Shown here: in pieces, positions 36,483 through 45,662 of the stretch
Layout of the letters: each line of letters starts with the position of its first letter
How positions within the stretch are numbered: the first letter of the stretch is position 1
Source of the DNA: Rhexocercosporidium sp. MPI-PUGE-AT-0058
Taxonomy: Eukaryota; Ascomycota; Leotiomycetes; Helotiales
Direction of reading: 5' to 3'
NCBI GenBank assembly: GCA_020746875.1
Contig: JAGTJL010000010.1
Location: 1,674,001-1,738,000 of the forward strand
Length of the DNA stretch: 64,000 bases
Program-made: the position numbers and the translations under genes
The notes under the pieces: generated by a model
Told to the model about the DNA's origin: nothing
The model's database searches: none
The model's input: only the letters and a program-made list of their open reading frames with translations

Positions 36483-39400
36483 ATGGCTCCATCCCCTCTC
36501 CTCAACAACGCTTTGCGACCACCTCGACCCTCCTCGTACCTCTCTCCAACTGCCTTGCCTTTCGCAACCGCCCGCATCATACCTACTATAACCTGACCAT
36601 GTCCTGGCGTGGCAACGAGCCAGGTCACTGAGAAGAGAAGATCATGGAAGCAGCGATGTGGGGAGGTGCGATCACCCGCCTGCAATTACAGCAAACGATC
36701 AGCCGTCTCCGGAAGCTAGATGAGCTGCCAGAGGTGCTACGCGAGAATCTTGCCGTTCCTAAGGGAGACTAAGCGCGCCGCCTAAGTATCTCGCGAGAGA
36801 AGGAGATTACGAGTAACCTTGTATTTCTATTAGCTACGACTGATAAAAGCCTGAAAGTTATAACGTCGAGCACCCCCCTTCCGCCCACCCCCCCCTTCCG
36901 CCCACTTCGCGTAATATCAGCACTCTTTATTTAATACTTAATAATTCTATTCTACGTTAACTTTTATATAAGAAATTATAAAGTCAGAATCTTCTTCTAA
37001 TTCTGGTTCTACTGATATAATTTGACGCTCTCTAGCCGCAATTTAAGCCGCTTAAATAGCACGTGTTATCGCAAACTTAGAATTTAGGCTAATTTAGACT
37101 TTCTTCTTTTTCCTTAGCCTTAACTGCTTTAATCGCTTTTCTAACTCTTTAATTCTTATATTTGCTTTTCTTAATTCGTAATCCTTTTTATTAAATCCTT
37201 TTATAATTTTCTTAAAAAATAAACGCTACGTCGGATATTAATTATATAATTCGCTTACTAAAGTGCGTATTTGTAAACGAAAATCTTTCGTAGCTTTAGG
37301 AGTCTGTAATTGAATAGAAGTACTAAAAAGCTCGAGAGGTAGCGTTGCTATTTTATAAGACTTTTAGAGAGCCGGAGCTATCGATTTATTATTATTTTCT
37401 AATAATAACAGGCTTATTAAGGGTTTCGCCAAAGATACCGGTTATAATCCATTAGTTCTCCACTTAGATTTAATATTAAAAAGAGTAATAGTATCTTAGC
37501 GTGCTTTTTAATAGTAAAGAAGGAAATTGCGCTTACTAATTAGCGTAGAATCGATTAAAGAATTCAATTTATGTAATTCCTTTTAGTAAGCGCGTTTTAA
37601 CGCAAAGAAAACCGTTAAATCTAAAGGTTGCAAGACGTATAACGTATATACGAGTAAATATAATAAATATATATTATTTTTAAGATACTTCCAAAGGAAT
37701 TCCGTAATTTCATAGCTTCCGTGGCCGTTTAGAATAAGGAGTCTTACTGAATGATTACGTGGATCCGTTTAAGAGATAAACACTTTTACTAGCTATTTAA
37801 GAGCCGTATCGTCGGTCGTCCACCTATTATCGGTTATAGTGAAGTGCTAGTTATTAAATACGTTTAATTAAGACGGAAACTACTATTACTGCACCGATTT
37901 TCCCTTATAGATTATAAGAAGTTATATAAAGACTCCAGTTACAGAAACACATTTAATAATTAACGTTTAAGTACATGAGCCTAGCTGTTTTCCTTAAATC
38001 TTGCGCTTTTCGGCGTGCTTTATAACGAATCCATTAAGATCGTAGCCTTCTATAATACCGGTCTCGTCTATATTCCATTGTTAGCTAGCTGGAATAGCCT
38101 TAATAGCTAAGATCTTTAGTTTTTAGAACTAAGGCTTAATAACTTCGGAACAAACGTAATTAATACGTACAGAATCGATATATATTTGCCTCTTCGTCTT
38201 TAGAATAGGATTCCGTGCCAGAAACTTATAAATCCAGTATCTTCCGAGTAGTAAATGATTTTCTTGAAGAGCTAGAAGTCTTTCTCTAAAAACCTTAATT
38301 TATATATACGTAATTCTACGGCTAAGAAACTCTTAAGTCAAAATCTAATCAATTAATCGACTCTCTATTACTGTAAGTAGCTTTTGCAAGTAGCTAGCAC
38401 CTTCCTAGCGTGATAAAGTAGTTGCGTTGCGGCCACGAAGTGTAGACCTCGGAATACCCTACTTAAGCGATGCTTTTCGCAAAGACTTGCTATTTGCGAT
38501 CTTTGCAAGCGCAGATATGACGTTATACTCGGTATATTAAGGCTTTATGATAAGAGCAAGTTACATTCTAAATTTAAGAAGAATTGATTAAAGAATCAAG
38601 GAGTAATTAATTATTTAAGTTAGTAGGTAGATATAGCGGTGAGTTAAGCGAGGTGGGCGGAAGGGGGGGTGGGCGGAAGGGGGGTGCTCGACGTTAACTA
38701 TCTGCGTTAAAGAACACTATAACAGAGAAGGAATCACGATTCAGATAGTATAAAACACTAGGGACCTCTTAGCGGTTATATAAGAGTTTATAATACTTAC
38801 GAAAATCTTAAAGTAAGCTACGCGGCGAGGTTAATCTTCTAACTAAGTTCTGAAATATAACTAATTTACTTATTAGAGAATTCGAAAGCCGAGGATATCG
38901 AGACTCTTTTTTAATAGGTCGTTATCCTAGACTTATACCGGATCCTATTACAACTACGATTACAGTATAGAAAGACCTAGAAGACTACTAGAAGACTAGC
39001 TCTTATTACTTAACTATATAAGGCGATTAATAATAAGTCTGTTAAGGCCGGGTTAGAGTTAATAAAGAGTAGTTTAAAGGCTAGTAGAAATAGAACACGA
39101 GCTCTGCACGCCCTCTTTACTAAGCTAGAAAGTATATTAGACCTCTACGCGGAGACAGGCGAAGTATACGAGGTAGTTAGAGAGATTATTAAACAGGCCT
39201 ACGAATTTCCCTTAATTACTCTTAGCGTAGCTCTTTAGAGCTTAATACTAGAACTAACCTTAAAGCAGTACTTGCTAGAAGCAATTAGTAAGCTAGCCCG
39301 CTATTACTCTACTACTTTCGAGCTTATTTATACTATAAGAGATAGGACGTACCGCGTGTTTTAAAACGTTTAGGTAGAGCTCTTCTAGATTCAGATACCC

Positions 39401-40080
39401 GCCTCTCTCTAGAAATCACCTTAAAAGGTTCACGCTAAGATATAGCTTCTCTTCTTTTATAAGCTTTATTTACGCTATTAGTGACTGAGATTTATTTGCT
39501 CTAGTAAGAGTGCTTACTACCTATGTAATCTCTTCTTCTTCCTCTATAGCAGCTTCTATATCCCTTAAATATACGGCAGGCTCTACGATAAATAGACTCT
39601 CTTAGACTAGTTAGATATTCCGGTAGAGTGTCACGGAGAGCTGAGTCGTATTACAACTCGGTTAAAAGTAACCCTAGATATTAAGGTCCGAAGAGCTTCG
39701 AAATCAAAGAAGAAGTAATATCACTTTCTAAATAAGAGTATTATACTACTACTTGCGTACTAGTCTTCATCGTCCCATCTGTTAACCCCGGCTTCGACGT
39801 CTATAGTTCGGCTATAAGCCCCTCTTATCTAAGAGGGAGATCCGAGTGCCTCGCTGTGCACTAAGATACCTTTAACTCCGCTGAGAACGCCCCTAAAGCT
39901 ACCTCACGCTAGTAATAGCGATACAGAGGCAAGGGTAGCTCTGGACGAGGCTGCGCTCGCTGAAAATGCCATAAGTTATATATCAACTCCAAACGACGTA
40001 TCTTTCATCACGATTAGATATAAGCAGCTCCTCTACAGCTATAGCTTGATAAGCTATCTCTAACCTTAGATTTTCTCCGG
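36483..40080 (+). pseudogene. Relic gene split by a pogo-type insertion
   Basis: Plus-strand coding traces lie on both sides of the transposon at 36863-38694. To the left, 36597-36770 reads MSWRGNEPGH, EEKIMEAAMWGGAITRL and LRKLDELPEVLRENLAVPKG with single stops between. To the right, 38720-38990 reads REFESRGYRDSFLIGRYPRL, and 38990-39330 reads NRTRALHALFTKLESILDL and GEVYEVVREIIKQAYEFPL. Stops there are nearly all TAA/TAG at likely Gln codons, as RIP would make. A frameshift separates the last two pieces. The family is not recognised, and one gene across the whole span is an inference. Confidence 0.45.
36863..38694 (-). mobile_element. pogo/Fot1-type DNA transposon, inactivated
   Basis: A 1832-bp element with terminal inverted repeats starting ACGTCGAGCACC and containing two C-rich blocks (CTTCCGCCCAC twice). 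Both ends are flanked by TA (36861-36862; 38695-38696), the Tc1/mariner-superfamily target. The minus strand encodes a decayed DDE transposase: WNIDETGI around 38090-38060, WTTDDTALKWL-like sequence after stop-to-Gln reading, then LILNGHGSYEITEFLW and VLQPLDLTVFFALKRAY, the pogo order. The second catalytic Asp of the LDGHGS motif now reads Asn, and several stops are present. It interrupts the relic gene above. Confidence 0.82.
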
Positions 40081-41112
40081 GTGTGTTCAGGTTATCTATT
40101 ATTCGCTCCGGTAGAGGACGCGATTGCGTCGTGCAAGGGGTATTATACTATTAATATTAAAGATATTCCCACGACTACCGAACTTCGATTAAGTTACTCG
40201 CAAAACTTAAATAACTTTATATTTCAGTTGCAAACTACTCGAAAGGGAATCGTTCGCATCTTATTTATATGGGACGGAGTTTGAATAGTAAGGGATTTAA
40301 GAGACCCCTTGCGACCGAAGGAGTTTGCATTAGGGCTCAATGATGAAATTGTGATTCTCAGCCTTGCTTCTGATAAGTGCTGCTATCTCCAAGTCGACGC
40401 CGCTTCATCCCTACTACTTGCTAAACGGTTGAGTTGGCGACACTTTTCGAATACATAGAGAACTAACAGCGTAATGCGGATAACGTAGTCATGACTTCAT
40501 ATCCTAGTTGGCGCGAGGTTATAATTTAGCACGAATTCATATTCTGTTACAAGTAAGAAAATAGCAGATATCTAACCGCACTATTCTTATCTGCTCTATG
40601 TTCCTCCGTAAATGGTCAGGGCAGTGACGAGGAATGAGATGATGAGGCTCGTCATTGACCAATGGGAGCAGATGTCCAGATGACGGGCCTGCCACGCTTG
40701 CGAATGACCAAAGCCACGTCAATGCCATCGAATTCCCCTCAACATTGGCTTTCTTAACCAAGGTATCCTTTCTTCCATTTTATTCCCTCGTTCTTTCGTT
40801 TCTTTCTTATCCCCTCGTTGTTTCCTTTAGTCTTTTAGCCTCCATTTATACAGAACCTTCTCTAAAAATCGTGAAGGTTTTCTCCGGGCCGCTACTTGAT
40901 ACACTTCAAGCCTCAGGCCTGACGTATTTGAGAGCTGTCTTGTTGGACCTTCTGTTATTAATAGTTGTCTTGATGACTCTCTTGTATCTCCGATCCGTCT
41001 AAGAGATCCACTTCTCCTGTTAAAATCAAGCAGAGAAGCTGCATCGGGTGGCTGCGGTCAGCATTGATCTCTCGAACGGACAGTTCGAGAGATCACTATG
41101 CAAAGATGAAGC
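40081..41112. other. Intergenic, ordinary composition
   Basis: About 1 kb. A plus-strand frame at about 40790-41002 encodes two hydrophobic stretches (PFYSLVLSFLSYPLVVSFSL and LLDLLLLIVVLMTLLYL) but lacks an ATG and relatives I recognise. A perfect 12-bp hairpin occurs at 41066-41094. Confidence 0.4.
41066..41094. repeat. Perfect 12-bp inverted repeat (hairpin)
   Basis: GATCTCTCGAAC, five-base loop ggaca, then its exact complement. Function unknown; it is not followed by a T-run. Confidence 0.7.
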
Positions 41113-41151
41113 GTGCCACGCACTAGGAAGGCGGCGCCAGAGAAACCAGGC

Positions 41152-41337
41152 ATAGGGGCCGAATTTGAACCTCTAATCCGCAAAATCTTAGCCGAAGGGT
41201 TTGATAGCACAATAAATGGCCTGAATCAGTCCCCCTCAAACGGCATGGGAGCCGAACTTGACCCCGCGGCCCTCCAGATCTTAGCCGAAGGGGTTCGATT
41301 ACACAATGGGAGCCTGAACCAGTCCCCTTGAACACAC
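41152..41337 (+). repeat. Two tandem 93-bp units, open in one frame
   Basis: Units start at 41152 and 41245. In the plus frame ending at 41331 they encode two versions of a 31-residue repeat (GAEFEPLIRKILAEGF.. and GAELDPAALQILAEGV..), each ending in LNQSP. DNA differences keep the reading frame, which suggests past coding. There is no in-frame ATG upstream (the frame opens at a GTG, 41113), so it is probably a fragment of a repeat-bearing protein gene. Confidence 0.5.
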
Positions 41338-41338
41338 A

Positions 41339-41364
41339 TGGTGGATGTGGATGTGGATGTGGAT
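41339..41364. repeat. Short TGGATG hexamer microsatellite
   Basis: Four consecutive copies of a TGGATG-type hexamer between two copies of the word gaacacacatggt. Confidence 0.7.
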
Positions 41365-41401
41365 ATCATTTACCCTGACCCACCCCTTCTTGGAACACAC
41401 A

Positions 41402-41483
41402 TGGTAGGCAGCCAGATTTGAACCCATAATGCTAAGAATAGACTTAGCGCGGTCTAGCCCTTTATAGTGCCACTTTGCTCAGC
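41402..41483 (-). other. tRNA-like sequence, degenerate
   Basis: On the minus strand there is an A-box-like AGTGGCACTATAAAGGG, an anticodon-arm-like perfect stem (GCTAAG..CTTAGC) and a B-box GGTTCAAATC, spaced about as in a tRNA. The acceptor and T stems do not pair, so it is not a working tRNA. A tRNA pseudogene or SINE head is possible. Confidence 0.35.
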
Positions 41484-41797
41484 TTCCTTCTTCATGACAT
41501 GCCACAGGGTTCCTTATTTCTAGAAACGACAAACAATAGCACAGACCTTAGACAGCGTGAGTAGCTAGACGACGGGACGATATAAGATAGACAATATAAT
41601 ATAAATCTAACTATGACCTTGCTTATTTCCGTTTACCTTGTTTGCGTACTCCTAACTTCTTCCGGAGTATAATAGACTTATTCTGTTCTATTCATATCCG
41701 TAGCATAAATCCAATTACTGCAAAGACTGAAGTTTGAGACTATGGAGGCTTTAAGGCAATTTTTTTAGGGGCTACAAAGCGGCATGGTGATTCAGGA

Positions 41798-42050
41798 GCT
41801 GTCTCACAGGAGCTCTGAACTCGCAGGAGTGTTCTTCTGGGAGCCCTGCCCTCCGAGAAGTTCACTCCTGGCCGCCATAATGATCTAGGAGCCCTGATTT
41901 TCTGGGAGCATTCTCCTCACCGCCATATTAACATGGGAGCTTTCTGCTAGGAGTTTTCTCAAGGGAGCGTTCTCCTAAGATTGCTCTCCCAGAAGCTTTC
42001 TCTTCGCTGTTATATCTTGGGAGCGTCCTCTTGGGATCCCTACTCTCCTG
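41798..42050. repeat. Degenerate GGGAGC..TTCTCCT repeat cluster
   Basis: Variants of tgggagc-(n)-ttctcct recur about ten times at irregular spacing. Just beyond, a roughly 35-bp segment containing tctgaccaaaa is duplicated (about 42055 and 42121). Confidence 0.5.
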
Positions 42051-42257
42051 CGTTAATAATCTGACCAAAAAGGTCAAAACATCGTTAGCTCCATTTCATT
42101 GAAGATATTTTTAGCGTTGATGATCTGACCAAAATAAGTCAGAACATCAGCGTCTGAAAGACGCCAGAGCTGGAAGCGGCTTAGCGCCGAGGCAGTCTCG
42201 TTAGGGTGGCAAGCCGGACGAGCGGGAATAGCTTGAATTCCAATGCGCTGCTCCATG

Positions 42258-42515
42258 AACTACTTATTGCATAATAACTTATCGCACAACAACTTGTTAT
42301 TTAATAAGTTATTATCCAACGATCTGTTGCACAACAACCCGTTGCACAACTACTTGTTATATAATAACTTGTTGTACAACGACTTGTTGCACAATTACTT
42401 GTTACACACTAACCCGTTGCACGACTACTTGTTATATAATAACTTGTTGCACAATTACTTGTTGCAAACCAACCCGTTGCACGACTACTTATTGCATAAC
42501 AACTTGTTGCATAAC
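42258..42515 (+). repeat. 15-bp minisatellite, about 17 units, open frame
   Basis: Units of the CTTGTTGCACAACAA type. The plus frame (ATG at 42243, stop at 42623) stays open and encodes repeated Y/N-LLHN pentapeptides, then a unique tail LIYEAFQSSGIPRVTGTLSR. No homologue is recognised; the open frame may simply follow from a 15-bp (five-codon) period. Confidence 0.75.
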
Positions 42516-42617
42516 CCGATCAGCCAGGACGAATTGATATATGAGGCATTCCAGAGTTCTGGGATTCCCCGAGTCACTGGAACGCTGTCCCGCCGGGAGT
42601 GGCTGAACGAAAGTTGC

Positions 42618-42736
42618 GGCTAGACGACAAGTGTGGCTAGACGACAAGTGTGGCTAGACGAAATGTATAGCTAGACGAAATGTGTAGCTGGACAACAGGT
42701 GTGGCTGGACGACAAGTGTGGCTGGACGACGTGAAT
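42618..42736 (+). repeat. 17-bp tandem repeat, seven units
   Basis: Seven consecutive units of exactly 17 bp, consensus GGCTAGACGACAAGTGT, plus a partial eighth. The period is not a multiple of three. It overlaps the last codon of the preceding frame. Confidence 0.85.
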
Positions 42737-42860
42737 GGCTAGGACGACGGGTCACTGACGAACAAAATGGGACTAGTGCAAAATTGGATTCCGACTCTAA
42801 TTTCTAAAACGCCGACAGATAATGACCTTATAGTACAACATAATTGCATCTCGCATGCTC

Positions 42861-43026
42861 ACTACTTTGGTCTTTGGATAAATAAATACACTCCCTGAAG
42901 GTTCATACTTCTAGAAATAGAAAGAAAGTAAAGTGAAAGCAGATTACTATTAGGCTAAAGCCCTTGGTCGGTCTGTGCTCTAGAACCCTCAAGGAGTGGA
43001 TTTATTTACCCAAAGGCTAGAGTAGT
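42861..43026. mobile_element. 166-bp inverted-repeat element
   Basis: Arms of about 44 bp (42861-42904 and 42983-43026) sharing CTTTGGRTAAATAAAT and CACTCCYTGARGGTTC, with a 78-bp middle. No coding sequence. Consistent with a tiny MITE; a target duplication is not evident. Confidence 0.55.
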
Positions 43027-43122
43027 TCCGTAGAGCTAATAATATTCTAACAGCGTCTGGAATTCCAGGTATCAGTGCAATAAGTACGCAAGCGTCAGGG
43101 GAGCCTAATCTTGCTCTATTCC

Positions 43123-43384
43123 TAACGCTAGCGTTTGTCAAGCGCTATCTGGATGCGCCGGCGCAAGGGCAAAAACTGGCTCCGTCACGCTAGCGCTTCT
43201 ATTGCGATAGCGCTTGACAGCCGCTGGCGTTGAGAAGGGAGCAAAAACTGGCTCCCTCACGCTGACGCTTCGATTGCGCTAGCGCTTGATAGACGCTGGC
43301 GTTGAGAAGAGAGCAAAAACTAGCTCCGTCACGCTGGCGCTTCTATTGCGATAGCGTGTCACAGGCGCTGGCGTTGGAAGGAAG
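43123..43384. repeat. 72-bp tandem repeat, three units, with an inverted partial unit
   Basis: Units begin with GCAAAAACTRGCTCC at 43169, 43241 and 43313, exactly 72 bp apart. Each contains imperfect palindromes (GCTAGCGC with GCGATAGCGC). The stretch 43123-43149 (AACGCTAGCG..TGTCAAGCGCTATC) is part of the same unit in reverse orientation. Confidence 0.8.
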
Positions 43385-43462
43385 CCATCCAGCCGCCGTT
43401 CATCCTGCGCGCCATCGCTAGATGCAATCAAGTTCCCAAACTGTTTAAAGCCTTGGGTAAAC

Positions 43463-43664
43463 ATGCCTAAGCAACTACAAAATCAAAAAACCAGAAAGAA
43501 TACTCAGGGAAACTTTCGACGAAGGAAAGTCAGTCTCATGAGCAAAGGAGATGATCTCCACCGCTTCTTTGAAGCAGATTATTTTTTGGTTATTAGAAGA
43601 AGAAACAGATAATATATGTACAACTCGAGGGAAGAGCTAGACTGGCCGCCAACGAAGGAACTGC
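43463..43664 (+). pseudogene. MADS-like DNA-binding domain pseudogene
   Basis: ATG at 43463 opens a frame reading RKNTQGNFRRRKVSLMSKG, then DDLHRFFEADYFLVIRRRNR, a TAA stop, then YMYNSREELDWPPTKELL up to a GTGAGT donor near 43665. This follows the pattern of short fungal MADS/SRF-like domains (basic stretch, RRK.SL.KK..EL..L.EADVYLVIRR, aromatic strand, WPP). One in-frame TAA interrupts it, where a CAA codon would fit. Family assignment is by eye; the downstream part is not resolved. Confidence 0.5.
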
Positions 43665-44190
43665 TCGTGAGTTTCTCTATCGCCACCTTGGATCGTAGCC
43701 AACAAACTCCAGGAATTTGTCCACTCTTTACCAGAGATTATGACACCAGTATATTTTGAAGCTAAGAAAAGAGGTGAGATGAAGAAATAATAGTTCTACA
43801 GATCATGCACTTAGCTCATGCGCTAGAGCACTAATTTAAACAATTTTCATTGTCCATGACCAATTCCCAATATCCAGTAACTAATATTTGATCATTCCCT
43901 CCGGATTGATTGTCCGGCAAGGAATATCAAATACTCCTTTCTGCTACGACAACCCGCACTTCTTCGAAGCCAGATTCGTCAAAAAATCGTTGAAGTCAAC
44001 CATGTCTGCGGGGCCTCTCGAGAGTCGAATAGGATATTGATAAAGCAAGTCACGTCATACAGTACCCAATAGCCATCCAAGCAACCTTCATTATAACTTA
44101 GTAGCTATAAAGCTTATAAGTTAAGGATCTCGGATAATAATAAAATGGATTTGAAGCTTAGATAATAATTTTTGAGATCTATAAAGAATA
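43665..44190. other. Unannotated stretch before the second gypsy island
   Basis: About 525 bp. It may hold the rest of the MADS-like pseudogene; nothing else is supported. Confidence 0.35.
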
Positions 44191-44450
44191 TGTAACGACA
44201 CTAGCCAAGAGAGCGGTGTAAGAGGTATATGGTAGTACTTTAGCTGAGGCTATCGAGAGCTAATAGGTCTAATATAAAGGAAATAAGAAGATGAAGAAGG
44301 AAAGAGGGAGTAAAAGGAGTATGAGTTCATATATATATAAGCTCTTCCGAAACCTTTCCGATATTAGTCCGACTCGGCATGACTTAATTACTTCTAAACT
44401 CCTGGATTCTCTGACTCGCTAAGAAGCTTTTAAGTGCACTTATCGTTATA
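44191..44450 (-). repeat. LTR of second gypsy family, left copy (3' LTR)
   Basis: 260 bp, matching 51588-51845 (start TGTAACGACA against TATAACGATA; shared TATATATAAGCTCTTCCGAA and AGTCCGACTCGGCATGACTT). This copy is less RIP-changed at its start. Confidence 0.8.
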
Positions 44451-44941
44451 TTACTTCCTTCTTAAAAGAGAGATTATTCTTAATCTTTAATTAGTCGTAG
44501 TTTAATATTATTACGGTACTAAGGGCTCTTATCCGAGGTCAAGCGAGGTTACGCGAGCGTAAGCGAGGTCTTATATAATAATAAATAATATATTGTAAGA
44601 AGGCGAGCTTTTATTTGTTTAATTAATGAAATAAGTATCCGAATCTAGTCCGTTACTTATCGTATTATGCTGCCTTAGCGCTATCGATTTATTTACTTAT
44701 ATTAGCGCATATATACGTCAAACTTTTTAAAGAGTTAATTCTTCTTCTTTTAATAATATATACTTTTTCGTAAATTACCTTAAATTATCGATCTACGTTA
44801 TATAATTATTAACACGTATAGCTAATTAATTAAAATAAATAAATAATAATAAGTAAGTAAAATCCCGTGACTTTTATAGCAAAATCCGAATTCTAATTAT
44901 AATAATACTTCTTTTAACCTTATCAGAAGCCTTAGCGGCGG

Positions 44942-45662
44942 CCTACCGCAACTGCTGCGTGCGCTGCGTGCGCCGGATGGCGAAGGAGCCGGGCTATTCT
45001 TGTTACTTCAATAAGAATGGCTCGAAGAAATATACTTATTGCATAACTTAAAAGGGATCTTATCGCCTTATAAGTTAAGGTCCGGAAAACCTCCGAAACG
45101 AGTCCGATACTAATACTTTTGACTTTTTAATTCCGTAATTTATAAGCCCGAAGTACGACGCGTTATTAATAGCTGTCGATAATACAGAAGTCTAAGTTGC
45201 CGCTTCGTTAATCGACGAGGTATTACTTATAGCGACCGCGGAAGCGCTAAGATTATAAAAGAGCTAAAGTTTACGATATTAAAAGAGACTCGGGCTTTCC
45301 GCTATATTATATTTAAATAATTAAATAACGTTATTATAAATCGTTAATTTATTATAAGTAATATTAATATTTAATACTTAAAGGCTTTATTGAAGTTCTC
45401 GCGAGTCCTCGCTACTTCGGTAGTTAAAATAGCTTGCCGTAATAATAGTACTAGTAATAAGAAGGAAAAAGAAGATAAAGATAAGGATATAAGTATAGCT
45501 TGTCGCCGTATACGTTATAATAATATTAAGCGTAAGGCGGCTATTATTATTACTAAGAAAAAGAAAAAGAAAAAGAAGTTTAGCTTCTTTTATAAAAGAT
45601 TAGATAACGAGCTAATCGAGCTTTTATCGGAAGAAAAAGAAGACTTTTTTAATAAGGATTAA
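44942..45662 (+). pseudogene. Antisense accessory ORF inside the gypsy element
   Basis: Plus-strand (antisense) coding traces near the 3' end of the element: CCVRCVRRMAKEPGYSCYFN followed by a YTYC motif, with Cys spacing like a small zinc-binding module, then stops at likely Gln codons. Further on, 45390-45662 is a Lys-rich open stretch (NKKEKEDKDKD, KKKKKKKKFSFFYKRLDNEL). Local GC is higher than in the rest of the element. Read as a decayed extra gene of the element; function unknown. Confidence 0.4.
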
